Positions 1 to 11,315 of a DNA stretch of 64,000 bases are shown here, piece by piece. The stretch comes from Haemaphysalis longicornis. Taxonomy: Eukaryota; Arthropoda; Arachnida; Ixodida; Ixodidae. Below the pieces are notes generated by a model. That model ran no database searches. It saw only the letters and a program-made list of their open reading frames with translations, and was not told the origin of the DNA. The DNA is taken from assembly GCA_013339765.2 (NCBI GenBank), contig CM023450.1, forward strand, positions 105,603,344 through 105,667,343, read 5' to 3'. Position numbers and translations under genes: made by a program. The stretch's first letter is position 1. Each line of letters begins with the position of its first letter.

Positions 1-3000
1 GCCCGAGTTCGCGCCACGGGGGGAGCCTCCTAGTTCATTCGTAATGCATGACTGCTGCTGAATCGTGCCATATGCGCAGCTCGGCCGACCGCCGGCGGGC
101 GCGACAGCGAGGTGTTGTTCTCCTCTGCGTGATGGCGTTCTTTCTTTTGTTCTTTCGCCGCTCCTTTGTTTGAGCGTGCACGGTGACAAAAGCGGCCGCG
201 GCGACGATGACGCTGACGCCGAGAGACATGGGCGAAAGCACCTGTCTCGCCGTATGTGTACAACTGCCGTATGGGTCATGCAGGGGGCGAAGGAGGCGTG
301 GTTGCTTCCTATTCTGCGCTATATACCGTTTCCTCAATTCGCTTATTCGCACGCTCCTTGTGTTTTTTTACGAAGTCACCAGCAAAAGTGCGTCGTTTCA
401 GGTTGATATTTTTTTAATGTCAACCAATCCTTGGTGAGCTGCGGCAGGCTTTCAGTTGTGGGCGTGGCTCTTTTCATGCGAGAGCATGAAGTCACTTTTT
501 GAGCGAAGAGGCCGCCGTGTTAGAGACATGGTCAATAAACTCCCATTGGTGGCCAATAAATCCCCATTGGTTACAAAGGCAGGTCGACGGGCAGCAGAGG
601 GAGGGGGCGACGCGGGTGTACAACGGCTAGACGTTCGGCTTAACGTTACGCTTTGAGGATATATAGTGTCGTCATCCGGTATCCCTAGCTCGAAGTAGAA
701 TTACGATGGCGTTTTTGGCGTGTTTTTAGCTCAGCGGTAAGGTTACCTAACGTTAAGCCTAAATATCGGACATTGGTCCTAACGTTACGCTTCGACGTAT
801 ATCTCCGTCAATGGGTTGCCACTAGAAAAGGCCGCGAGTGGCGCATGACATTGTAAGCCCTCAATGTTTGAAATTCGGCCTAAGCGCGTAAACTCCTCCG
901 CATACCCGAGAGGTGCTGCTCTTAGTCCGCAGGGTAGCACAATACCGAAATTGTGCATGCACAATTTGTGTACACAACAATTTGTGTACACAAGACAATA
1001 TTGTGTACGCAATACCTTAATTGTGTACTTGTGTACTGAGAGAGGGCTTAGGTGCCTCGCGGTTTCTTCTCGCCACTCGCCCACCGCCATAACACAGCCA
1101 CTGCCTCCAAAATAACCACGCGCATGACCGGCTTTCAGACGTGTACTTGCATTCGCAAGGCCAGAATATACTTTTTTAATGTAAAACCGCAATGCACGCA
1201 GTAAAATTTCCGCATTTAGGTGTTACATCATCACGGATGCAATCGGAAAGTGTAGAATAAAGTATAAACTGTATGTTTTCTTCCGCAGTCATTGCTACAT
1301 CATGCAATTTGATGTCCTCCTTGTCCTCTTGTATCAAAAGTAATACAATTAAAAAATCGCGATTATTATAAGCGGTGCATCTCCAAGCACAGTCAATTTT
1401 ATTTATAAGTTATTGCATCTAGAGTGCCAAAATATGTTGTCCCAGAAAGCAAAAACTGCCTTCTTGCTATTAACGTAGACCTAGAGCGTGAAAACCAAAA
1501 ACAAATAACTAATAATTATGTCCCACATTACTGTAATCGAACGAAATATAGAACCCTCGGAAGAGTTTGTTTCACGATTGGATATGTTAAATTACCCGCC
1601 GTTTCCATGCCTCTAACTCGTGACACTGACTCTCTCTACCGATTGCAGAGTCACAGATGCCGGTGAGGGCATCGGATCACCTGCGTTTTCCCCGATTTTT
1701 TTTTTCTATTTTTAAGCGTGTCGTACAAACGGTGTCTCTTTGGTTGCGCCATTGTAAGAACTACGGCTCCTGCCTGCACAGAGTTCGCCCCGCAGTCGCA
1801 GCAGCGTAACGTGAACTTAACCGCTCCGCTGTGAACCCAGACAGGTTTACGTTACCGGCGCGCTTTCAGGAATATTGCGAGCCGAGTTCGCCGTATAAAC
1901 GACGCCGACGAGATACAGTCCTCATCTCGGTTCATTTCCCCCGGCTGCAAATGTATATAAGTATCGCTACCAGCAAACAATTGGCGTACTGCTTGTAGCG
2001 CATTTCGTCAGTGTAACGAGTATTAGTCAGTCTAATGAAGTTCGTTACCGTGCGACGTTTCGTAATATAGCGGATGAGTAAAGGTATTACGATAGAACAA
2101 TGCAGCTATTGTGACAGCGGCCCCGCTTTTGTTTTTACTGACGTCGCTGCATGGGCTCCGCCCGTTATTACGAGTGCTCAGGAGCTAACCTTACCGTAAC
2201 GGTCTTTTTTGTCAAACCTTTGTTAGGACCGAACGCTCCTCTGGTCACTCTGCCTGATGTGGAGCAAAAAAAAAAAAAAAAACAAGAAGATAAATACAAA
2301 AAAAAAGCTGTTAGAACACTACTGGCAAATTTTAAAAATAAAATTTAGGTTTATAACAGCGTTTAAACTTCGCAAAAGTCGGCTGCACAACACGGTCCTA
2401 AGTACATTCTGTCTTTAAAAAGAAATAACTGCTTGGTCTGCAAAAAAATTACGTCTTTGATGCGAGTTAAAACTGATGCAGGTTTCATGCACGACCTATT
2501 CGGATTTAGGCAGCTCGTCGGTTTCTTTTATGCAGGACATAAATACGGTTCGTGGACGCGGTGCTGAAAAATAGTGGGGGAAAACAGTGTTGCAAGAATA
2601 TTGTTAGGAGTAATTATTCCAACAGCTTGAATTTCAGAGCTGACAACTCAACAGTCAAGAGTAAAAACGCGACTCTAAAGCCGCACTCCTTCCAAAGGGA
2701 AATTATCGAAATACCGGATCTCTTGTAATTTTTTTGTATCGGAGTTGATTATGGATAGCTAAAAACTTTGCGCCTTTTAAGTGATGCCCTTTGGTCGAGA
2801 GGGACGTTCAGAGACAAGGACTAGCCTATCGGGCTTGATTACTGCGTAAAAAAAAAAAAAAACGAAAGAAAAAAGAAGGTGCCGAGACAGCGTCTGGGAA
2901 CAACGTTCCAGCTTCAAAAGTATGCGCATAATTCTGCATTTGAGATATTATTATCAACGATTAACAATGAATATTTCCAACGATTTGAAACTGAATGAAA

Positions 3001-3183
3001 GCAGCGTATGCCCACTCGGACTCCATTGTGCCAAGCTATACATTGGGGGGAGAGATAGAAAAATTAAAACAGAAAAAGTAACCCCCTCTTCACCCCGCCA
3101 TTAGAGACACTGCTTGTTATTTCACACGTGGACGAATGAAGTTAAGTGACCATGGAAGAAGAAAAAAATAATTTGAAAACAAT
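1..3183. other. No recognisable gene; short repeats only
   Basis: I see no protein domain or RNA gene here. The reading frames are short and unrelated to known families. Visible structure is limited to poly(A) runs near 2266-2281 and 2848-2862, a near-duplicate of about 20 bp at 533-570 built on 'ccaataaatccccattggt', a related pair of segments around 'taacgttacgctt' near 640 and 780, and a small array at 948-1012 listed separately. Confidence 0.6.
948..1012. repeat. Palindrome followed by a decaying 16-bp tandem array
   Basis: A perfect 20-bp palindrome (aaattgtgcatgcacaattt, 948-967) runs into two exact copies of caatttgtgtacacaa (962-977 and 978-993). A degenerate third unit follows at about 996-1012. 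Each unit contains the self-complementary core ttgtgtacacaa. No function can be assigned. Confidence 0.7.
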
Positions 3184-3321
3184 AAAATTACGCCCACCTC
3201 CCCTCGCTGGAACCCTGGTGTGATGCAACGCATCTCATGGGGGGTTCCATTGGCGTTTTCCCTCGTATTGATTATGCTTATAGCAGGGATTCTCACGCGA
3301 AGGGGAGGTGGGCGTAATTTT
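3184..3321. mobile_element. Fold-back (MITE-like) element, 138 bp
   Basis: The left end (3184-3207, starting aaaattacgcccacctcccc) is the reverse complement of the right end (3297-3321) apart from one extra base. About 89 bp lie between them. This gives 24-25 bp terminal inverted repeats around a short non-coding core, as in a MITE. I found no clear target-site duplication, so it could also be a simple inverted duplication. The core contains gatgcaacgcatc at 3221-3233, an inverse of the hairpin motif at 3745-3757. Confidence 0.55.
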
Positions 3322-3426
3322 CCATTTTCACCATGCAATGCACATGCAGTACACGTATGCTCAGGTACGGTCTTTATTGCAGACCAGAATGAGGGCCTTG
3401 TGGTCCGTAAAGTGCACAGTTAGGGG

Positions 3427-3455
3427 CTCGACGATTGCATCAAGCAATCGTCGAG
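3427..3455. other. Perfect stem-loop, 12-bp stem and 5-nt loop
   Basis: ctcgacgattgc (3427-3438) and gcaatcgtcgag (3444-3455) are exact reverse complements around the loop atcaa. The stem lies about 45-70 nt downstream of the candidate minus-strand start site. In a transcript it would be a stable leader hairpin. Confidence 0.75.
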
Positions 3456-3489
3456 TACTGCGAGAGAGTGCAAGCGTAACGCGGACGAC

Positions 3490-3527
3490 CGTCGACTGAG
3501 ACCGTCGGAGCGCGGCATGCCGCTTTA
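3490..3527 (-). promoter_or_regulatory. Candidate TATA + initiator core promoter (minus strand)
   Basis: The minus strand reads tataaag, then about 23 bases, then TCAGTCGAC. The TATA-to-initiator spacing of about 30 bp is canonical for arthropod RNA polymerase II promoters. It would drive transcription leftward into the stem-loop at 3455-3427. This is inference from motif spacing only. Confidence 0.35.
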
Positions 3528-4096
3528 TATTCACAGCAGAGGAGAGCGCGGAGAGAGAGAGTACTGCACATGCGCAGCGCGCGCAGCGCCGCCCACCGGC
3601 GCCTAGCAACGGAGTGAGAGTGCGCTGCGCCAACCCGCAGCTGTTTGGGAGAGAGTGTTCGCTATCGGAGAGAGGAGAGGTGGAGAGGCGCAGCTGTGCG
3701 GACAACGCCGGACAGACGCAGGAAGGACAGAGGGGCGAGCATGAGATGCGTTGCATCTAAAAGTGGACACTACAGTACACGGTATTGTGAAACACACTTA
3801 TTGTAAAACAAAGCTGAAACAGCTCTGTAGACAAAACTGTGCTGGCAAAGGCGTTCGAAACCGCTATTAATACACATTCGGAAAATTAAAATAGAAGCTC
3901 ATCAGGATTCCATGACCTCATTCATCCCTGTGGCCTTGAAGAAAGCCGAGACAGCTTTTGTCCCAACCACCACCTCGTCTTGAACGCGCAAGGGTAAAAA
4001 AAAAGAAACCCATCTCCCCGCGAGGGGGACTCGAGTAAATGCGTCGCATAGGGGGTGGGTGTATTGCGTTAACGTTTAGTGTTTGGGGAGTTGGTG

Positions 4097-4376
4097 GTAG
4101 TGAATGCGTTGTATCAGCAGCTTCTTGACGTAGTTTGAATGAGTCAAGGATATAAGGCGCGTTCGTAGCTTTTCATTCTGTGTCGGTTTTGTGGCGCAGT
4201 GGGAAGAGCACCATGTACCTCGCGTTCCGCCCACAGGTAGTGAATGCGTTGTATCAGCAGCTTCTTGACGTAGTTTGAATGAGTCAAGGATATAAGGCGC
4301 GTTCGTAGCCTTCCATTCTGTGTCGGCTTTGTGGTGCAGTGGGTAGAGCACCATGTACCTTGCGTTCCGCCCGCAG
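4097..4376 (+). repeat. 140-bp tandem duplication (two copies)
   Basis: Unit 1 (4097-4236) and unit 2 (4237-4376) are nearly identical, with only a handful of substitutions visible. Each unit ends in the 5' half of a tRNA-like sequence including box A (gtggcgcagtgggaagagc at 4191-4209). The second copy alone continues into a complete tRNA-like head, so the duplication split a tRNA-derived SINE-like head. Confidence 0.9.
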
Positions 4377-4406
4377 GGTAGTGGGATCGAAACCAGGCGC
4401 CGGTAA
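4319..4406 (+). repeat. tRNA-derived (SINE head-like) sequence
   Basis: The segment contains a box A-like motif (gtggtgcagtgggtagagc, with a GGTGC/GCACC D-stem) and, about 40 bp on, a weak box B-like motif (gggatcgaaacc, 4383-4394). This spacing is that of internal RNA polymerase III promoters. The T-stem does not pair fully, so it is a tRNA-related retroposon fragment or pseudogene rather than a working tRNA. Confidence 0.5.
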
Positions 4407-4639
4407 GTATTATTTTTTTATATAGTGTAGGGGGAGGGGTGTGGACCTGTTGTTGAGAGCGAGGAGGGTAGCGTGATGCGGGAGAGGAGTAGTGGGGGAG
4501 AGGGCGCACCTGGAACGGCTGTTGCGGACGCCGAGGCACGCCGACAACGCCGGGTGACAGCGTGAGTTAAAGAAATGCTCTGCATTTAAAAAAGTGACTG
4601 AGTTGGAGGCCCTCGCTCCGTCGCTTTCGCACAAGTGCT

Positions 4640-7600
4640 TGCGATGCTGTTGCTCGTTGAATAGCGAGCAGCGGGAGGTAGCACGAAATGCGCATCGTAT
4701 CCGAACTAATGAGACACACTTGGAACTATGAAGATTATACCAAGAAGCTACGGGTGTATGTCAAATTAAGTCTGTTGTTGTAGCAAGCCCTAATTTTACG
4801 TGGTCCGACTTCGCGGGGAGAGCTACGCTTTGTCAAATGCTCAAGATAATGGGTTAATTAAACGAACACATCGTTAGCAGACAAAATTGTGAAAAAAAAT
4901 ACTTTGGGATCACAAACGTCACATCTGATTTTATGCACTTGCGACAAAGAGTTTCTGACACATTTTCATTTGATTTAGGGCATTAAGAATACAGCCGAAA
5001 ATCGAATCAAGAAAATTCAGACAGATGCTTCTCTGAGTTTTGGCGTTGGTTGTTGCAGCACTATGGAGCGTCGTCAGGTGTTGAGATAATTGATAAGAAA
5101 AGCTACTGCATGGTGCGTCTACCACCAGGAACAGCTTTATTCAGCCGCAAAGCGCAGCAAGCTTTCTAAACCAGAGCGTCACCGTGTTGTTGAAACCATA
5201 GCAGTAGCGCCGCTTTCAACAAGCTTTAAACACAGCCACATTTACAGATTATTCTCGTATCAAGTTTTTTGGTTGCGAGTTCCAAACAGCGGTTCTCTTT
5301 ACAGACAAGGACGTTTGACCTCCACGTGGTACGTACAGAACACTTGTTTCAGACCGCATGCGAGGCCATGACGCACTCTCTGGATGACCACCATTTCACC
5401 AGTTCTAACTGAAAACGTAACTTCACAAAGACGGGGGCAACTGTTGAGAGATTAAGGTAGAAGTTGACATTGCCGCATTAGATCCCTCAACTGTAACCGA
5501 GTCAAACTCGAAACCGAACGATACTAGTGAAAGTCCCCGTTTTAATGGAGTATTGCACCCTTTAGGATACTCCAGGAGGCGTCATTGGACGTGCAGATTT
5601 TGGGAAGAGAGTTGACACAAAATGTAAAGTTTCGTTTAGATGAGGCGTCATCTAAACGAAACTTTACATTATGACCGCTAATGACTTAATGACGTAGTTG
5701 CGATGCGAATGACGGCGTTCAAAGACATTGGGCTTTCAATAAAAATTTAAAATTATGGAAACGTTGCAGTTTTCCTGTAAGTTTCCCAACCTTGCAATTA
5801 ACCCAAATAGTATTTTTTGTAGCTCGATATCAAAAACACCTGATGGAACGTTCCTTACAGTTTGCACACGTGCATAAAATGGCCAAAACAAAGAATGAAA
5901 GACAGAGCAAAACCCGCTTTTCTTTTTTCATTTTTGGCAATTTGTACAGCGCGTGTCTGTCAGCCGTAACGGCGCACACGTCGGGGCCAGTGTCCTTCCT
6001 TTACAGCATTAAAGGAGATAACCAAGAAAACAGAAACTAAGAACACCGTCTGCCCGCATAGCTTAAACTTCTTCGAAGTGTCGCGAAGCGGTGCGCGTAC
6101 AGGGCTCGAGGACTTTCGCTTGGGCCCTCAGCAGCCTTTGTATTTACTATTTGTTTCCTATTTCTTATTGGCACCTTAAGTTTTCCTGCTCAGTCTTACT
6201 CCAAGACTTGATAAAAAAATTTATGCGTTGCAACGGAAGGCTCATTATTTGCCTGTCGCGGTCTTAATCTCCACTTTGTGCCCGTGTGTGAACCTTCAAC
6301 GCGACGGCGAAAGGGCGTATACGCCTGCAGGCTTAACTTTTTGCCGGAAAGGGCATCAGCCGGATTTACCATGTTTCTTTCCCTCTTTTCCCTGGTAAGT
6401 GAACTTCGATTCGCAGGGTGAAGTGAAAACTATTTTCTCTGGTAGAGTAGATGAGTAAAAAGGGAAAACAGTATCGGCATTGCCGCTGCCAAAGTGTTGT
6501 GTACTCGGGGTTTTAAAAATGAAACGACGTTGTCATATTGTGAGGTTTTTAGCCCTTTTTATAGCCGTTATTCAATGGCGTGGAATGCATGCAGGCAACC
6601 AAGTGTGCGCCGCCATATCTGTGGCCAAGCGTCTGTTGCTAGGCGACGTTGTGCGCCCGGCCCGCAGATCAGGCACCCCTCTTCTCCGCCATGCAACCGT
6701 GCGAGTGCGCCGTCACTCGTTACGTCGGGCGCCGCGGGATGGCGGTACCTGTCCATGCTAAGCACGACTGTGAAACACATGACTGTTTCACGTTACAAAC
6801 TCTACCTCACCTTCGCAAAGTATTGCCTGCAGTTCAATGTGGGTGCGATTAATAACATCTCTGTTGACGCCACCGTTTAGAATCGGATTGGAAAGGAGCA
6901 GATGACGCACGCCGGTGTTTTTTTTTCTTCGGCGTGCGGCCGCAGTGGCCCAAGCCGCGCCGTGTCTGTGGCGCATCGGCCGTGTCTGTGGCCGTTTCCA
7001 GCGTTGCCAAGCGAAGAAATTGACAGCTAAACTTTTCAACGAATACCGCTTATACTTACTGGCACTGAAAATGCTGCGCTGTTGTAACGATTCAAGGTGT
7101 CTAAAGATGTTGTCAAAAGCATAAGCGAACACTCAGATGAGGAAAGCAGCACCTCAAGTTTAAGTACGATGTGGTGGATAGTAAGAAAAGGGGAATTACA
7201 AAAGATTAGTCGAAACGGTGATGTTTTACGAGCGGAAAAATAATTTCGCATACCCGCAATATCTCGTGATCGCATTATGCAGAGAGTAAGGCAACTGTAA
7301 CCTACATCGCGGATTGGTTTCAGTTTCAACGTAAAACCTTAACGATGTCAGAGTGAGCGTCAGAAGGAAAATAGATAAACTAAGATATTCACCCAAACAT
7401 GCGGCCAGGTAAGGAGCTCATTGCAGACGAGGCCGCCTCATAGGCCCACGAATCACCTGTCAACTGAACGCAATTATTATGATAGCAGACGTGGTTTTGG
7501 AGAGCATTACGTCTGCATGCCCGCATGTTGCTTACGCAACAATAAACAATGCAACAACAGACAAAATACAAACAGATAAGCTGTATGTCCCTTTTCCATA

Positions 7601-9780
7601 AAATACAGGTCAATGCTTAAATTAAAGGTTTTAATGAAATTTTTGCGCATAGTCCACGGAGAATAGTAGATCCCACATAGTTTTCCCAAAGGCGTCGCTG
7701 CGTTTTCTCGGAATTGAGCATTGCAGCGGGACGCAACGAGGCAAATTTGCATTTTTCGCGTGCATCCTGTTTTGCCGTGTTCGTTTGTTTCTGGCGAAAA
7801 TACCAATATGACAGTAACTTCTAAAGCATACATTATTTGTCTTTCCTAATTTAGACAAACAGCGCTCACCAGGCTGGCCCGGCATTTTAGTCGCGAACCA
7901 GACGCCCGGAGGATCTTCCGTCCTTACACGTTCTACAACCCCCGTTTGTTCGTTCTTTTTTCTCGAAAAGAAATTCGTTTACTCTTCGGGGTCACGTGGT
8001 AACCCCATCCAGGGGAAATAATTGCGCGTTCTGTACATGCGCTGCGCTAGAAAGCGCACGGAATTAATTTGGACGCTCTGATTGCCACTCCGGGAATCAG
8101 GCAGGCGACGCAAATCAGGTTAGCCGGGAACGATGTCCGGCTTTAATCCTCGGGTCAGACCACCCGCCATGACAAGTAAGGTTAGACTGAAAGTAACTTT
8201 GGCAATTGAAAAGTGAGATAAAAAAAGTGAGTAATCGGGAGTAATTAACGACCGCCCTATAGAGGGCCTGGATACGCATGGCGTTTGCTGAAATGCAGGG
8301 CCCTAAGCTGAAAGCAGAGGTCACCATATTCGGGCGGGCGTATTGAAAGTGGACATCTCGAGATCATGGCGGAATGGTTTATTTGGACTGCCAAGCGGCC
8401 CTATACGCACGTTCGCCCGTCCGTTCCGGTTGTGTATTCAAACATTTAATCTCCGTCGCCCACATGAAAATCCAGCTATCCGTTCGGACAATCTACCGCT
8501 TTCGGATGTCAGAGGACAGCGTACTATAATCCGCATTAGTGGTCATGAAAGTTGGGGTGCACTGTGTGGACCTTCCTATACAATACTCTCCCTTGTATGC
8601 AAGGGTAGGTTGGCAGAGAAAGTAGTTTGGGTGCGTGCGTGCGTGATTAAAGGCGCACTGGCACTGCTGAAGCGAATGGCTATTGCGAAGACAGAATCAG
8701 AACTACCGTGGAGGCGCAACGTTGAAAGCGGCTCACGTGTCGCCAGTGTTAACCGGCCCGTGAAACAACCGTGGGTGGTTGGAATGTGATTTCATAAGTA
8801 ATCATTCCATCTCTTCGGGAACCCAAAGAAGAACCTAACCAAACTCTCGGCAATACCAAGCTACTCTCAGAGTTCTTATAAGATTCAGCCCCGGGGAGAT
8901 AATGATGACGACTCAGATGGCAATTCAAACCTGAAGCCTCCGTGAATCCTACTCCACGGCAAACTCCTCCCAGCGTGATCTTAACCGGCATCTTTTCCGC
9001 CCCGACAAGCGTACTTTGGCCTACCTGGGTGTTCAAGACATTGATGAAATAAATTGCATTCGTGCACACTGGCTATGAGGTCACTCGTGTCTTAGCTGGA
9101 GATCGGTCAACAATACGAGGCATGTGCATGAGTCCTAAAGCTTGCGAGCATTAGACCTTTAGAACAAAAAGCTACTCAGGACGACTGAGTGAGGATAATG
9201 ATGATGATGTTAATGATTATCGACGAAGGATATGATTCATGAGGTAGTTGGGGCGGAACGCTGCATAAATTAGAGCTACGAAGAGTACAGAACTTGTCCA
9301 ACCCGCCCCCTCTCTTGGCCACGCCTTAAGTTCACCATCACCATATCCGAACACCCCTGCTCCCCAATGGGCCCCTATGGACCCGCCTCTGTGTCGACAT
9401 CTTTAATCTCCCTGTTGAAGCTATTGAACTGGGTATGGCATTGAGTGTGCTGAAGCAGGGGATTTGCCAAGGAGTTAGACGTGGTCAATTCACTTCATAA
9501 GTAACAAGTCCTCCCAAACGATTGGCGGTGACTTCCCACCACAGCACTAACATTGCTTCTGTGACGGCACTTGTCTTTTGCAAGAAACTGGCCTCGAAGT
9601 TAGAAAGGCCCCTGGGACCTTATGAAGGGTGATTAAAATTTATGCCCGCTGGTGGTTCACTAACTTCGGGCTAATCATCTCTTTTTTAAAGAAATACGGA
9701 AACTGAGTACCTGCCTAATATAGTGATTACAGATTTATTTCCGACCGAAGTGAACGCCCACAGGCGGAAGAACAAGATTC
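4640..9780. other. No recognisable gene; one strong palindrome
   Basis: Apart from the palindrome at 5621-5670 I can support no gene or transposon here. The frames are short; the longest, 148 codons at 8343-8789 on the plus strand, matches no family I know and is of a length expected by chance. A smaller inverted pair (tggagtat / atactcca) lies at 5546-5574, just upstream of the main palindrome. Confidence 0.55.
5621..5670. other. Perfect palindrome, 23-bp arms and 4-nt loop
   Basis: The arm aatgtaaagtttcgtttaga... (5621-5643) is the exact reverse complement of 5648-5670, with only ggcg as the loop. Loops this short in genomic DNA are prone to cruciform extrusion. The sequence is not part of an obvious larger element. 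Confidence 0.9.
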
Positions 9781-9789
9781 ACATTTTGA

Positions 9790-9950
9790 GGTTTAACGCA
9801 CAGAAGCTATATATACACGTGGGCTATGAGATGCACAGTAGTGGAGGGCTCCTGATTAATTTCGACCACACGGGAATATTTAATGTGCGCCGACATCTCG
9901 GCACACGGGCGCTTTCGCTTTTCGCCTCCATCACAAAAGAAAGAGAATCT
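9790..9950 (-). repeat. Headless (5'-truncated) SINE copy
   Basis: Read on the minus strand this matches the body of the window's main SINE: the ttttcgcctccatc block, then gtgcgccgacatctc, then a diverged dinucleotide-rich 3' end. The tRNA-like head with boxes A and B is absent. It is strongly diverged from the full-length copies, which suggests an old insertion or a related subfamily. Confidence 0.6.
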
Positions 9951-10280
9951 ACTTGCACAGCTATGCGTTATTAACGTCTCAGATGTTTAAAGAGGCTTTA
10001 AGCGGCAGTTTTGATAAGAATAAAATTGGACAAGTGTTTCGTACTGCTCTGTAGATATATGGTGACGAAGCTGTGTAGTGCGGAGAGGGACTTGCGCACT
10101 AGCTCAACTGCGGCTAAAGTTCTTGCGACTCCTGCGCTTACTTCTGGCAGCTTTCAACAAAAATGAGGCACGATTGCACCAGGAGAATGAGACCTTGACG
10201 CCGCATGGAGGGAAGTTGTGTGCGGATAAGAGAATGAATGAACGGATAGACAAATGTTGGTCGGAAAAAGCAATTCAATG
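9951..10280. other. No recognisable feature
   Basis: Between the headless SINE and the LINE 3' end I see no motif, domain or repeat that I can name. Confidence 0.5.
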
Positions 10281-10284
10281 AATA

Positions 10285-10685
10285 GGAGGGAGGGGTGCCT
10301 TTAATGATGAACAGAAGTCAGCCTGGCAGCGAGCTTGGTTTGCTACTCCATATGAACATGCGAGGGGTGACAATGAGCCAAGGAAGCGAACACACAAAAC
10401 CCCACACAAGCACTAACAAACGCAAATAAGGACACAGAAACTGACAAACGCAGAAACACACACACGCAGCACACGCACAGTATTAAGGTTAAAACAAACT
10501 TTCACAGAGTTTCGTTCAGGCCGGAGTCACGGAGAAATGTCACCAAGGCCCTTATACTCCGTGTTGCCGCGGCAGTGGAGGGCCATGGACCGACGACGTC
10601 GCAAAGTTTCAGTGGTGCATCGGCACGCAGACCCGAAGTTTTTTTCAAGGTTTGCCGTGGGGTGTCATAGCGGGTCACCCCACTA
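10285..10685 (-). mobile_element. LINE 3' end (RNase H-type non-LTR element), 5'-truncated
   Basis: The minus-strand frame ending at 10502 encodes the C-terminal tail of a non-LTR retrotransposon: RYDTPRQTLKK near its start, the VVGPWPS block, then RALVTFLRDSGLNETL and stop. The same GPW tail recurs at 48712-48799 and 63590-63698. The 3' UTR (10501 leftward) shares a block (agtagcaaac... ...cattaaag) with the copy at 63463-63846, confirming one family. The reverse transcriptase and RNase H domains are missing. I could not find a target duplication. Confidence 0.75.
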
Positions 10686-10689
10686 CTGG

Positions 10690-11310
10690 CTTTCCCTTTG
10701 CTCCTATTGGAGAAAGGGGCGCGAGGCGCCATTCTGTCTACCAGAATTCCCCTAGACATGGCTGTGAACTCACTGAATGTAGGAAGCCATTTCGCCGGAG
10801 TTCCTTTCTGGGTAGCATTTCGCATTCTAGACCTCCACCATGGTCTCCCAATGGCGAGCGGGGCAGCATACCTATACTATGCGGGGACGAAACCCGACGA
10901 ACGCTCATTGAGTTACTTCGGTGCGCAGAATCCTGTAGAAGCCTTTTACGCATCGTCAGTGTCCTGTGCCCCGCGGTGCCTTATTCCTCAGAACAGACCG
11001 CCACGAATAGCGCGAGCGGAAAAAGGGCTGCGCTGGCAATAATAAAATCAGAGCCTCGTCGGTCGTCGGGCCTCGCTGCGGCGTCGTCCGCGCGTTTCCC
11101 AATCATCGGTGCGGCACACGGCGGCGGCTGCACAGAGGGTGAACAGCCTGGCGGGTGCCGCGAACAAGATCGTTAGCGCGCGCGTACTCTGCCCCGTTGG
11201 TGGCGGGTGGCAAACCGAGCTTCGCAAAAACGACCCTCGGTGGATTCCGTCGGGGCTGCTCGACCAGGTCCGCCGGGTAGGGTCGTCAGTTATTTTCACA
11301 GTTCGACACG
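10690..11310. other. Unassigned GC-rich segment
   Basis: This stretch carries overlapping open frames on both strands (for example 174 codons at 10652-11176 on the plus strand). Open frames in several phases at once are typical of GC-rich non-coding DNA. No domain is recognisable. Confidence 0.4.
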
Positions 11311-11315
11311 TTGAG

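Larger units (their letters stand above)
3356..3772 (-). mobile_element. LTR-like promoter/leader/poly(A) unit between 9-bp direct repeats
   Basis: Read on the minus strand, this segment starts near a small hairpin (gatgcaacgcatc, 3757-3745) and runs through a GC-rich stretch. It then has tataaag at about 3526-3520 and, some 30 bases later, the arthropod-type initiator TCAGTC at about 3499. A perfect 12-bp stem-loop follows (3427-3455), then AATAAAG at about 3376-3370. Promoter, short leader with stem-loop and poly(A) signal in this order resemble U3-R-U5 of an LTR. Perfect 9-bp direct repeats (cagtacacg, 3347-3355 and 3773-3781) bracket it. The ends are not TG...CA, and no internal retroelement genes adjoin, so its class is unsettled. 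Confidence 0.4.

Noticed and set aside
1951..2015. TATA box (gtatataagt) with initiator-like TCAGTG
   Set aside because: The TATA-to-initiator distance is about 55 bp, too far for a canonical core promoter, and no gene follows.
8343..8789. 148-codon plus-strand frame
   Set aside because: Same reasoning: no family features and a chance-compatible length.
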